A stretch of 64,000 nt of DNA, from contig NW_025935740.1 of NCBI RefSeq assembly GCF_000764305.2, positions 108,895 through 172,894 of the forward strand. Direction: 5' to 3'. This DNA is from Hyalella azteca (taxonomy: Eukaryota > Arthropoda > Malacostraca > Amphipoda > Hyalellidae). Of this stretch, positions 39,084 through 50,600 are shown piece after piece (positions within the stretch are counted from its first letter, which is position 1; each line of letters starts with the position of its first letter). Under the pieces are notes generated by a model. That model was not told the origin of the DNA. It did no database searches and was given only the letters and a program-made list of their open reading frames with translations. A program made the translations under genes and the position numbers.

Positions 39084-40177
39084 TTGGTAATATTTCCTTC
39101 TGCTAAGTTTTCACGCCGGCTAATTTCCGCATTATAACCATTGATTTTCCGTGAAAAATATTTTACATGAACATTTTTGAATCAGACATTGTTTTCAAAA
39201 CAAATTTCAAAGATAAGGGTACCACAGTTTATCTGTTCTTTTTGAGTTGAATCTGAAGAATTTTCCAAATAGTCAATGAACTACCGAATTTCTGTTTTCC
39301 AACTGAAAACGAAGTAAGCGCAGTAAGTACTCGTACCTGGACTTCATGTTCGATAGGTAAAAAATTGGATGCTGCTTCGGCGTGTCAAGATTCTGATTCG
39401 GCTGTGGGCTAAAATTTAAACTCAACAGAACTTATTTTATAGACTTGATGATGACCTCGAGTAGTGATAGAATGTTTTGGAAGAAATGATAGTAAGACAA
39501 AGAAACTAATTAATTCTTAATCCAGGCCACTGAAGATGGTATTATTCGAGGAGTATTATAGAGACGAAGATTTGGGGTCGCCACCGTGTTCTCAAGCTGG
39601 AATTTATCGATAGGTTTGACGTCTTGCAAAGGTTCCGTATATTTTATTCAGCATAGGCCTGCAGAGAAGATACAGGGAAAGGTGAATGTTGGTGCGCTCC
39701 TCTATTTTTTTTTCAACACGACCTACTCTGAAAATAATTGCCACCTCAGCCTATGTGAGTTTCAATTTGGCCTTAACTGCAACCTAATTATATTCCCAGG
39801 TCAAAAATTCCTTACGATAATAAAACATTGTCAATAAGAATTAATTTTGTGGCAATCCTACTAAATTATGCAATAGTTGTTAATTAAATGATTATTTTAA
39901 CAAATTATTTCATGATCATATATATTTCACAAAAAAACGTACATTTTATTCTCTTGTATTCAGCTAAACTTGCATCGCGCATACTCATCGCGCTAATCTT
40001 GCATTCAGCTAATCTTGCAAATTCTGCCATCATACTCTGATTTACGTATGCCGTATGAGATTCCACAGAATTGTCTAATCTAAATTTTGTTCATCGGAAA
40101 CTTCATTAATTTTGTGCCCTTGGATTACCTGCACATAAGACGATCTGTTGAAAGTCAACCTGGCACTGTTCGGTAGC

Positions 40178-40234
40178 GTATATATATAACAAGTAATAAA
40201 TGCAATGGAAAATACTGCATGAGAAAGATTTCAA
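40178..40234 (+). repeat. dispersed repeat, copy 2
   Basis: Counterpart of 39028-39083 (AATAAATGCAATGGAAAATA and TTTCAACATTG). Possibly a fragment of an unrecognised transposable element family. Confidence 0.75.
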
Positions 40235-42039
40235 CATTGACAATACAACATTCTTTACCGAACAAAAGTCATAACGGCATATACATATTACACGAAACTT
40301 TGTGTATTCCGGCAGGTTATCCTGGCCTGGCTGAGCAACTCGTCGCAGGTCGGGTGTTCATGTTCTATAAGTCTCAGGTTAACCCAGGAGGTTAAGCTTG
40401 CCTGCCAGGTTAATCATGCGTAGCCATTTATTTAAATAGCCATGATTTCAATGTTCCGGCGGCATATTAACTGAAATAGAATTTTACCTAGAATAAAAAT
40501 AAGCGGAAAAGTAAAAAATTTCATTTCTATATTAAAGCAAATACAGAATATCACGGAATAAACATTAACAAGACCTATCAAATATAGAGAAATAGTGCCT
40601 GGAAAAATTAATGATATCTCAGCACCTCGACTGAGAAAACCGATAAGATTGAGAGGCTGTTTTTATCAGGTGAAGAATTCGTTCGTTTATCCAGCTATGA
40701 AATGGCATAATTAAATAACTAATGGAGCCATTCATAAAAATAAGGCAAACAACACAATAGGAACAACAGTCTGCTGATAATGACTTCTGAGGACGTATCA
40801 TTGTGAACTGTAAACATCGATAGAACATCTATGCAGTTATTAAGTTAAAAGTTAATAGAATAAGCAGCTATGGTGGCACAAGTTAGGTGCGCATTAATCT
40901 TGATTTCGAGCTGCATAAATTCAATGAGGGAATCGTCAATCTGCATAAAATAATTAAACAGTAAATCGGGAACAAAGTGATGGCGTAATGTAAAATATGG
41001 CGTAGACCATAGCCTTTAGGAACAAGTTAAATTTCTAGCAGATAAACCTGAGAGATTCCTTTAATTAGGCACAGAAAGTTGTGTTAATTCGAAAGAAATC
41101 TTAAAACTTGATTCACCAGACAGCAATGATGTGCTAAACCCGGCAGCAATGAGGTGTCATGCTTCTTATTTCTTGCAGGGATTTGCGAAACTTTTAATGA
41201 GAAACAGACGCTCTAATTGGCACAAACTTCTGCTTAGGAAACCCAACTGATGAACAAACATACGCTCAGTTGTGGACGACTCATTTCGCTGACTTGCCAT
41301 CTCTACATTGAGCATTTTCTGCCTCGAAGATAGCAGACTGTGGCGGGTATCACTTATATAATCGTCAAACGTTCTAGAATTGTGATTTACCAGTGCATGC
41401 TAATAATTTAGTACTAGATTCTCAATAGCAAAGTATCAAGTAAAATTTTAATTTTGCATCGTGTACGTCGATATTCAATTCTCCGTTGAATTTATTTATG
41501 GCACGTAAGTACATAACCGTATTGCTTTGCTGCGGTGAATACTGTAATGACATTGAATGCTACTTTTGTCATGCAGTGTAATGACATCTAATGTTAATAT
41601 TTTCGAACAGTGACTACAGTAATGATACTCAACGCTCGTAAAGTGACAAATAATGAGGTGAAAACTAGCATTTCACCATCGTTCTTCAGCTGCCACACAG
41701 ACATAGGATATTGACAGAGGGTCCATCCATTGGATATTGAAACGACGAAACGACTGTCAATGCTGGCGGTGGTCATAAAAAAAGGAACCTATAATCAAGT
41801 TCCAGCAGGTCTTATGAAGCATGTGAACTAACATTAAAAGTGAAAAAATACACGGCCGTGTGAACGACCGGGAAACGTACGTTTTCGTCCAACGCTAAAT
41901 TAAGTGTTCAAGTTGCAGGGAATATGAAATTATCATTCGATAAACCGAATTTCATTATTTCTATAGAATTTCACCTTGAAGCAGTCTGAAGATTATGAAA
42001 ACCTAGCCTCAGGAAGAAACTGTCTCTTTATCATCACGT

Positions 42040-42105
42040 AAACTAATTCATTGTATCATACAACTAATTCACTGTATCATACACCCAATTCATCGAGTCA
42101 TACAC
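42040..42105. repeat. about 21-bp imperfect repeat, 3 units
   Basis: TAATTCATTGTATCATACA, TAATTCACTGTATCATACA and CAATTCATCGAGTCATACA follow one another. Confidence 0.85.
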
Positions 42106-42154
42106 GAAGCTAAAGGCTAAACTTCTCTCTCTCCTCCTGGTATGACACTATATG

Positions 42155-42179
42155 GGTAGTTTCCGATCGCGAAACTACC
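42155..42179. other. perfect 9-bp-stem hairpin
   Basis: GGTAGTTTC (42155-42163) is the exact reverse complement of GAAACTACC (42171-42179), with a 7-nt loop CGATCGC. CCGATCGCG also occurs as a direct repeat at 42163 and 42178. No T-run follows, so terminator-like function is not implied. Confidence 0.7.
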
Positions 42180-42331
42180 GATCGCGGAGTTGACCTTGCC
42201 TTCCCTACTGACGTGTCTGCTGATGCTTCAATGATGGGTATATTTACATAGCAAAAATTCCATGTTTTCTCTTAAACTATTTGTTGATTTTGCTGCTACT
42301 ATTATAAACTCATGTTAATTAGATTACGCGA

Positions 42332-42354
42332 AGACACTACTTCCTGTAGTGTCT
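42332..42354. other. perfect 9-bp-stem hairpin
   Basis: AGACACTAC (42332-42340) pairs exactly with GTAGTGTCT (42346-42354) across the loop TTCCT. It is the second such hairpin within 200 bp, just upstream of the G-rich array. Either may be chance. Confidence 0.7.
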
Positions 42355-42455
42355 ATTTCTCTCCTTGTATCTGTCTGGTGACTATTATTTTAGAGGGCGC
42401 GATGACAGAAATTTTACCGAAGTCATCCCCTCACATCAGCCGCCTCCTCGATGGC

Positions 42456-42910
42456 AGGGAGCTGGTGGCAGACTCAGTGTGTTAGGTGGCAGGTGTTGGT
42501 GGTGGTGGTGTGCTGGGTGGCAGGAGTTGGTGGCAGGTAATTTTACTGGGTGGCAGGAGTTGGTGGCAGGGAATTGTGCTGTGTGGCAGGAGTTTGTCGA
42601 GGTGGTGGGTTTGGTGGTAGGATTTGGTGACCGGGAATGTTTGGTGGCAGGAGTTGGTGGCAGCAGTGTGTTGGGTGGCAGTAGTTGGTGGTGGCGGAGA
42701 GTTGGTGACGGGGAGTTAGTGGTGGGGTAGCGTTGGGTGGAGGTGAGTTGGTGGCGGGGAGTTGGTGGCGGGGAGTTGGTGGTGGGGTTGTGTGGGGAGC
42801 TGGGGGTGGGGATGTGTTGGTAACTTGGGTGACTAAGAGTAGGAGGTGGGGAGTTGGTGGTGGGGTTGTTGGGTGGCGGGGAGTTGGCGGTGGCTGAGGC
42901 AGTTGAGCTA
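42456..42910. repeat. G/T-rich minisatellite, GGTGGCAGGAGTTGGTGG family
   Basis: The plus strand is almost free of C-runs and built from variants of GGTGGCAGGAGTTGGTGG; the second half shifts to TGGTGGCGGGGAGTTGGTGG. Many GG and GGG tracts lie close together, compatible with G-quadruplex folding on the plus strand. Minus-strand frames of 158 and 169 codons are open only because of this composition (Pro/Thr/Ser-rich) and should not be annotated as genes. Confidence 0.93.
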
Positions 42911-45450
42911 AACCCGTTCGCCCAGACGCCGGTCGACGTAAACAACGCGAGCCTTTGTGCGTGTTGCGTGCCACGCAGCCTTGACGCCTGAACGCGTGCG
43001 CTCTACTAATGATTTGCATGTTTGCTGTGAGTGATACGTGCTTATTTCCACGAATAGGGTAAACTATAACAGAATATATGTAACAGCTTGAATAAGGTTT
43101 TACATCTGGTACAAACAGTAGTTACTGTCATAAACATATAGTGAATGATGCATGAAGAATGCACAAAACTTTGTAATTAAGACATTCCTCTTTCTGTTAC
43201 CCCGAGATTATTGGACGACTGTGTATAACCGTAGCTTCGTGAGTAATACACGAGTGCTTCTGTGCATCACATGCTTGTAAATTAAGCTCAAAATGGATCA
43301 CTTGAGAATGCTCATGCATAGACTTATTCTAATAACTTCTGCGGTAGATATCTTTTAGGCAGCAACATATTAAAAGCGATATTTTTTTGGCAAATCGGTG
43401 TAGGATTCTGACATGAGTTGCAAAATAATTCAAGATATGCAGTAACCGAGTTCAGCCTTCTCATCGTAACGTATATAAAAATCTCACCAGATCGATCGTA
43501 TCACTTAATAATGCTACCACATCAATGAAAATTTCTTTGGTATATTCATGCTGAATGCCCATGCTTTTCACATACTTCACATTGCATACATTTACCTGTG
43601 TAACTATGACCCTTTTTTGAGTTTGAACTCGGTTATTTTACGGACTAAAGTTGGTTAAGTAGCCAACGCAAACCAATGGTAGCAAATTTCACTTGGTGCC
43701 ATAAATCGAAGTGAAGAACAGCTGGTCGTTTGGTCGAGATGTATTTTCTCGGTGCTAACTTTTTGCGAGGAAGTTTTAAAGAGAAGAAATGGAGCCTGGA
43801 TTTCCTGGTTTCCGGAAATGAGCCAAGTGTACGAACTGAATTTGAGTTTTTTTAAATGGTCATAAAATTTGGTGGTGGCTCATATAATAGCGATTCAAAA
43901 AAATCCAATTTACCATGACTCGGATTAAATTGGTACTTCATTAATAGTTTGTGAAATTGCAACACGTACGAAGATCAGACTACATCGCTACACATGGTTC
44001 TTCACGGCAATTTGAACTTTATTTTGTAAGAAAGTTGTTATTTCTATTTTTTTTTTATAAATTTCAGAGAAGGGCTTTCAGTCATGCGACTAATACAATT
44101 CACGGTAATCTGTATAGCTACAATCACTGCAGGCTAGATGACAGTGGAATCATCAGCCACAAAAAAATATATTCATGGTGTAATTTATAGCTGCTTAACT
44201 CACGTAAATTTCCAATTTTTAATTTTCAAAAAGGTCTTGCAGGTTGATTAACGGGAAAATTTCGTGGGTAGGAGCAATGGTCTTCGGGAAGCGCACTTGT
44301 CATTAAAATTTAGTTGAAAGAAACGCTGTGAAATGTGGTAGAGTAACCCATACTGATATAGCGAATCATTGTGGAAAATTAATAACTTGTCTATAGTTGC
44401 ATTCGAGAAAAAGTGTACAGAAAATTCAATTTCAATTTAAATTTAGTGCAATTAATATAATTTCTAAAAAAACAAGCGGGCCTCGCTTCTGCCGGAAAAC
44501 CTACACAGAACTGGCCTGGTCTAAACGCGCCTAACACCAAACGGTAAAACTTTTTAAATTGAGTTTCATCGGTCGCATGTAAACGGATTTTTAGCCTTGT
44601 AACTCACACAGTTGGTGGCCACCGTTTCCCATCTGATTAGAAGAGCCTGTGTTCACGCCAGAACCCCTGTACTCTCCTGGCACCGTAGTATCATAAATAG
44701 GTACGAGTTACCAACTCCGTCAGCCAATCACTAACGATTTTTCAAGATAAAACCACCAATCATAGACGAGAAATCGGCCGTTACGTGTATTTAGGCCGCT
44801 GCATGTATTTGAGCGAGTTCTGCTAGTACGGCCAGCAGGCCTCGCGCTTAATTTCGAAGAAATGAGGACAAAGTGAAACTTGATGGAATTCCAGGTCCGA
44901 ATTTTCGAGACAGCAAAATTTATTGGTGATTTTTGCTTTGGGAACCCCGGACGCAATTTGAACGGAAATATATTATAGGGTGTATTGAGACAAATTATTT
45001 ATGAATGAACGAGTGAGAAATGCCAACATCTTGGTAAAGTATTTTTCCATTGAGTTATTTTTCAAAATATACACGGACGTATAATCCCGGGTGGAGAATG
45101 AACAGCTTCCAAATAGCCAGAAATAAAAAAAAAAGAATTTCAACAGTTGCCAAATCAAAAGCCTAAAAAATTATAAATCCAAACAAAGATTGAGATGCTT
45201 CGTCCATAAACTTCTTGTTCCTAATTACCTACCGCGAATATTTCTTCAAATTTGGTTGAAGAAGAGTCTATATTTTTCCGTGTCACAAAGCATCCGATCA
45301 TCAAAAAACGCTAGATGTGCTCCAAACCGATTCTGAAAATGTAGATTGGAAATTTAATTTATTTTACAAACGATCCCGTAGAGAAGTCCACGTGGAGGGA
45401 ATCCGTGTGTTGCTCTGAAGGAACCACTCGCTTGTGATTCTTTGGAACCA
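42911..45450. other. non-coding stretch
   Basis: No gene seen. A GC-richer island lies at about 44480-44950. Confidence 0.5.
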
Positions 45451-45531
45451 GGAAGTCTGAGGTTAGATCCATTGAATATTTAATTACTACCGGCAGATTT
45501 TTCTCCTAAATCCTCACAAATTATTATTTCA

Positions 45532-45813
45532 ATGCATCAAAGTTTGATGCGTGCGAAGGAGACAAATAAAAAACATGAAGACAACATGGCATTAGTAGAA
45601 AGATTTCACACGGAACTTGGAAAACGTAAGAAATATTTACACGAACGCTTTAATTCTTCTGATATCAACCGACGGAAACTTTTTGCCATCGAGCTATTAA
45701 AACAAGTTTGTAAACCTCATATCCTCAAGAACTATTATACTATTGAGCGATGTCTTCATATTGTTAAACTTCAGGGTATTTCCACTAAATTATTAACAGA
45801 CCTCGATATTTAA
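45532..45813 (+). CDS. unrecognised 93-codon ORF related to the ORF at 18.4-18.7 kb
   Basis: ATG at 45532, TAA at 45811-45813; the frame is open upstream to about 45485. The product is highly charged, without signal peptide or membrane segment. KRKKYLHERF lies near residues 32-41, followed by a mixed helical-looking stretch with two Cys. About 9 of 20 residues match the 18.4-18.7 kb frame around LHERF/LHDRF. AATAAA lies at 45915-45920, about 100 bp after the stop. A Y-rich tract (TTTTTCTCC) and TTATTTCA precede it, so it might be a 3' exon. No family recognised; chance is not excluded. Confidence 0.22.
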   Translation: MHQSLMRAKETNKKHEDNMALVERFHTELGKRKKYLHERFNSSDINRRKLFAIELLKQVCKPHILKNYYTIERCLHIVKLQGISTKLLTDLDI

Positions 45814-47395
45814 ATGCTCAGGTACCGCATATTATATTCAATTATTTTATTCTTGCGCATTTAAAATGAGCACTTGAAAATGTTTCAATTCAGTTTTGTG
45901 AAATTATTTGAAGGAATAAAAACGTCCAACTGCTCTAAGCAGCTCAGTTAACCGTTAAAATTTAATTAGGGCCACTTTAATTGAGTGAGATAAAACATTT
46001 CATGAACCTACACGTTAGCTTTGACTCTCAGAATTGAATTCTTAACGACACTGCAAAGGAGAACTGAAGTTGAAGGGAGCTGTCAAAGCTGCATCGTCTG
46101 GAAATTCAGTACACTTTTGAAGATGCGCCAACGATTGTTTTCCAGGAATGAGTAGAATTTAAAAAAATGGATGATGTTTTCATACATTTTTATTCTTTCT
46201 GCGCATACTCAAAATTAATGACTGTCATTATTATCTGAACAAGACTGTCATTATCTTTCTTCTTTTTGCAAAATTATTGCATGGAAAGCGAAATTAAGAT
46301 AGTGAAGGGTATTTAAGATCGTTATAAGACTTATCTCAAGAAACGGGTCACTTATTCTAGCTGAAGCTGTAGAATACTCACTCACATGAAGTGAACGGAT
46401 TATCCGCCTGTACGGAAAAATAGGAATTTATCTATTTCTTTCCTACGAAAGATTTCATCTATGTTTTTAGTAGTGACGTATCGAGTACAAGGTAATTCAA
46501 GGTAATAGATGAACAATCTCGAGAATCGAGCGTTCGGCATTTCCAATACCGCTAAAGTCTTCGCTTTGCGGCAAGCGAGTGAGCAAGGCGGCCTCGAATA
46601 CCCAATGATGTTGAAAGCTCGTGCTGCCGTCAAGCTGGTTATCGTGCAATGCCGGGAACGTTCAATCTTATCAGAGACAGCCGAGGACCCTTGGCTGATG
46701 GATACCCTCAGATTTTGGCGAAGCTTGAAATTCGAGAACACACCGCAGTTCTCCCCTCTGCGAGCGAGGCTGGTGACGTGCACAAGTGACGGTAAAGACT
46801 GAAAGCCCTACCATAGAGCTGTTCACCCTTTACCACAAATTGTAACAGGTTGGGCTTGCTCATAATGATATTCGTACCTGAACAATTATTTGACCCTTTA
46901 TCTCCCATGACGGCAAATTCGTCATGTTGAAATAATTATTTCCCGAGTTGCACGATAATCGGGCGCTAGAGACTTAATTGTACCTCGCTCTATAATGTAG
47001 TTCATCGACACGGCCCTCGTCAGGAGGAGCTGAAATGGCTTTACGAGCCGCACCATTTAATTGTGATGAAGCACCAAGGGCTACTTTGTGAGCTAAGACA
47101 TTAAAATAACAATTTTATTCGGCAAATATATCATAATTGGATCAAGATGTAAAAAGTAGATCGAAGTTTGGAAGAATGGAAGATTCTGGTTGCAAAAGTC
47201 TATTGTGAGGCTTGTCTTCTGAAAATTCTCTACTGTTATTGTTCAATCATCCGATAAAAATATTTTAATGCATTTATTAATTTATGCCATCAAATATAAT
47301 AAACAATCTAAGAAAGAGAGAGAACTTACATATCTTCTTGGAGTATTTTTAGGAGAATTATCAGTCCCCTGCAACGTTTCTACCTATTGATGAAG
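45814..47395. other. non-coding stretch
   Basis: A GC-richer island at 46500-46800 carries open frames on both strands (127 codons minus at 46400-46783; 97 codons plus at 46509-46802). Neither has a domain I recognise. Confidence 0.45.
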
Positions 47396-47399
47396 ATTT

Positions 47400-47692
47400 G
47401 AGAGAATACTCGCTCTTACCAATTGAAAGAAGACTCGCTCTTACTTATTGAGAGAAGACTCGCTCATATCTATCGATAGAAGACTCGCTCTTACTTATTG
47501 AGAGAAGAATCGCTCGTACCTATTGATAGAAGACTCGCTCTCACATTTTGAGAGAAGACTCGCTCTTACCTTTTGAGAGAAGACTCGCTCTTACCTATTG
47601 AGAGAAGACTCGCTCTTACTTATTGAGAGAAGAATCGCTCTTACCTATTGAGAGAAGACTCGCTCTCGCCTATTGAGAGAAGACTCGCTCTT
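47400..47692. repeat. 25-bp minisatellite, 12 units
   Basis: CGCTC recurs at 47411 and then every 25 bp to 47686. The unit is AGAGAAGACTCGCTCTTACC plus TATTG, with scattered substitutions (GAATCGCTC, TCGATAGA). Copies abut with no unique spacers, so this is not CRISPR-like. The period is not a multiple of three and no long frame spans it. Confidence 0.97.
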
Positions 47693-50600
47693 GATTACTT
47701 CTGTAACGTTCAAAATGGCTCGCCAATTTTAGATTAGAAGCATAATCTTTACACGAATCTGCAGTCGACAATTTTTAGTGGCATTTCACGATCTAATCTC
47801 AGCGACGGCACAGCAATGCGCCGCGCTAACACCTCATAACTGAGCTCTGCCATCGACAGCGCTGTTCACTACTCATTAATTTTAATAAGATTGCGGTACA
47901 ACATGCGCTCGTTTCACTGAAACTTCGAAAATTTTTGAGTATAGTGCCATTTTAACGTAGGCGTTGTTGCGGGTGAACTGCGGAACATTAATGTTTATTT
48001 CCGGCCAAAAGAGTATGAATATCTCTTGATGGTTATCTGGTTCTAGCAATCGGATTCTGAGTTCTGTCGATGAAACTTATTTAAATAAAATCAAAATGGT
48101 TTCAACCATACATAATTTACCTAAAAATTAAAATCTTTTAATAAACATTGCGTTTAAAGAAAGCTTCCTCGATCAGAAGGGTTAACAAATGCTTATTTCT
48201 ATTGAGTAGTAGAACCTCTTATATATGGGGACCTATCCCACTGAACTATAATCCAAGAATATCCACTAGACGAAGTCTGTGTATCATGCATGTGGAGTCA
48301 TGGGAAAATGCAGGTATTGAGCAAATATTGAGCAAGCCTATACAATTCAGTCAACGAAATAAAGCCATAAATGAAATATAATCAAAAATAGCAAATAAAT
48401 TAAAACGTAATCAAACGGAACTAAAACTTAACTTAAACGTGCATTTAAACGAAACCAAAACGTGTATTGCTTGGTGAGTATGCAGCGACCTACCCTAGCT
48501 GCTGGCCCGCTTTCCTGAGCTGCAATGCCATTATTGGCCGAAGACGTGGCGGTGCAGGCGCCGAAGCATCATTTGATGATGCCACAATTTTCTAACTGTT
48601 GCTGGACCCGCAGTAAGCTCTGCATTAAAGGCTCGTAAAGTGGCGACCAGGTGACGCTCTTCCGAACGCTTTTGGCCTAAAATGGATCCCTGGAAGGCGA
48701 CAGCTGCCCTTACAAGCCGCTCAGACACGCCGGGCATCTGCGGCAGCTTTTTACTGAAGACGACAAGCGCTTCGCGACTTTAATGCTAATTGAGAGCCGC
48801 TGCTAAGGCCTTGATTTTGAGGGGGGGGTTCTGGCTTAAAGTTCTGGTTAGTTAGATTTGTAGAGGAGCACTTTCAATTTTCTGCTTGTAGACTATTTAT
48901 TGAAATGGCTTTGAATTATTTTGAATTCAACTTAAAAAATCCCACTGATTAAACTAATAGTGCAGAATAAATCATCCAGCTGCTTCAATAGCTTTCGCGC
49001 ACCAAGATGAGTCCACGATAGTTTTTATTAAGAATATATAATTCTCGAGTGATTTGGAAGTATCCAGCAGATTTTTTAGCTTGATCTTAATTTTGCAGTT
49101 TATTTTGGCTTTCGTGGATCTTGCGGCAATGATCTCGTTTACGACGGCCGTTACTGATACTGGTGCTCCGAACCTCTGTTCTTCAGACGAGACCAGCACT
49201 CTGCGAGTGTTGATATTGTGCTGTGTTGAGTGAATTACCTATAACTGCACTCATAAATTCAACTGAAACGGAATGAAATCGAAGTAAAATTTATGCATGA
49301 CATATACATGTATATTGCTTAGATAGCTAATAACTGTTCATATTTTGTCATGCGAGAATGCAAATGAGATATGCGCATTCCACACATATCTGTGGAATGT
49401 CATAAATTTCAGTTATCATCACATATTTTCTAAGTTTTTAGCACATATTCGTAGCAAATTCCAGAATTTTCAATACATTACACTAGCCTTTCAGTCCGCA
49501 CTGGCCGCTCGCTTGCCGTCCGTCGTGTTGGGGACCTTATGTTTATTCTGGAGCTTTTCTGCGAGTTGAAGCTGCAGTCTCGTATGCATCACTCCGGTGA
49601 ATTGCAGCGAGGTATTTTTCCCTCTATCTCCCTTTTATTGAGGTCGGTATGCAAATGGGCGTGCTATGAATTCCAACAGATGTCGATTCTCCTTCACAGC
49701 AGCCAGGAAGCTGCGCGCCAGGCGGTACAAAGATAACCTCGGTGGACGCCGCCCCCGAAAGATGATATAAAATGTACGTAGCCACACATCTCGTGCTGGG
49801 GATCTGGGCGATGAATCTAAACCTCGGAAACGATCATAAATTTTAGAATAAAATGAACCCAATAACGTCGAAAATTTTGTAAAACTGAATTTGCAGGTTA
49901 TTTCAATCATGGTTTTGTTGGAGTGGATTAATGTTTCACATGCAGCATGACGAGTTTTGAGTGTCACGAAAATAAATCTTCTGGAAAAATTTAAGTATGT
50001 CATGTGAGCTAACTTGCAACTCATTGAACGCAATGCTGCTGACGTTGCGTTAGTTTGACTCGTGTATCAGGACAAATTTTTTTTAAATTGACTAATTTTC
50101 ATGTATAAACCTCGGCCAGTTTTAAAAAATGCCAAACAGTCTGTTTGAACTTGAAGTTTGAATACATTCATGGTTCTATTTTAAGAATCAATTTATTCGA
50201 TAACATCGCCACGAAATTGTTCAATTATTGACTCGATTTCCGTTCGCTCGATTTTTTCCCTCGGTACGTATCGGACTATCGTCAACTTTCACCTTCACAT
50301 TCACCATGGATTCACCACAGAACATTCAAGAGCACCTGATACCGAGCATAAACTCGAGCTCTTATTCTTGGTTTTCTTTGTGTTTTGGCACGGGCTTGTA
50401 CACAGCAGCCCTGCAAAACGAGCGGCAGGTAAGAGCACCGTGTATTGTTGATGTCGCTGAGAAGAGACAGACACCAGCAGAGCAGTGATTGTTATTCCTG
50501 CCAAACATAGCCCAACACTCGCCGCTCAAAATGGACCTCCTCTACTTCGGGTCTGGCACCTCAATACTCGCTTGCAGCGACGCCTCGTAAACCGCGTCTC

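Larger units (their letters stand above)
38518..42035. other. non-coding stretch with one dispersed repeat pair
   Basis: No gene seen. The stretch holds the two related 55-bp segments annotated separately and a GC-richer island at about 38540-38720. Confidence 0.5.

Noticed and set aside
42018..42030. Possible second Nextera adapter fragment (CTGTCTCTTTAT)
   Set aside because: Only the first ten or so bases resemble the reverse mosaic end and the match breaks immediately; consistent with chance.
42436..43019. Minus-strand Pro/Thr/Ser-rich frames of 158 and 169 codons
   Set aside because: They translate a G-rich minisatellite; overlapping phases are all open, which is a composition effect.
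46400..46802. Overlapping ORFs on both strands in a GC-richer island
   Set aside because: Reduced stop-codon frequency in GC-richer sequence explains both; no domain recognised.
47400..47692. CRISPR-like regular array
   Set aside because: Units abut directly with no unique spacers, and the context is eukaryotic.
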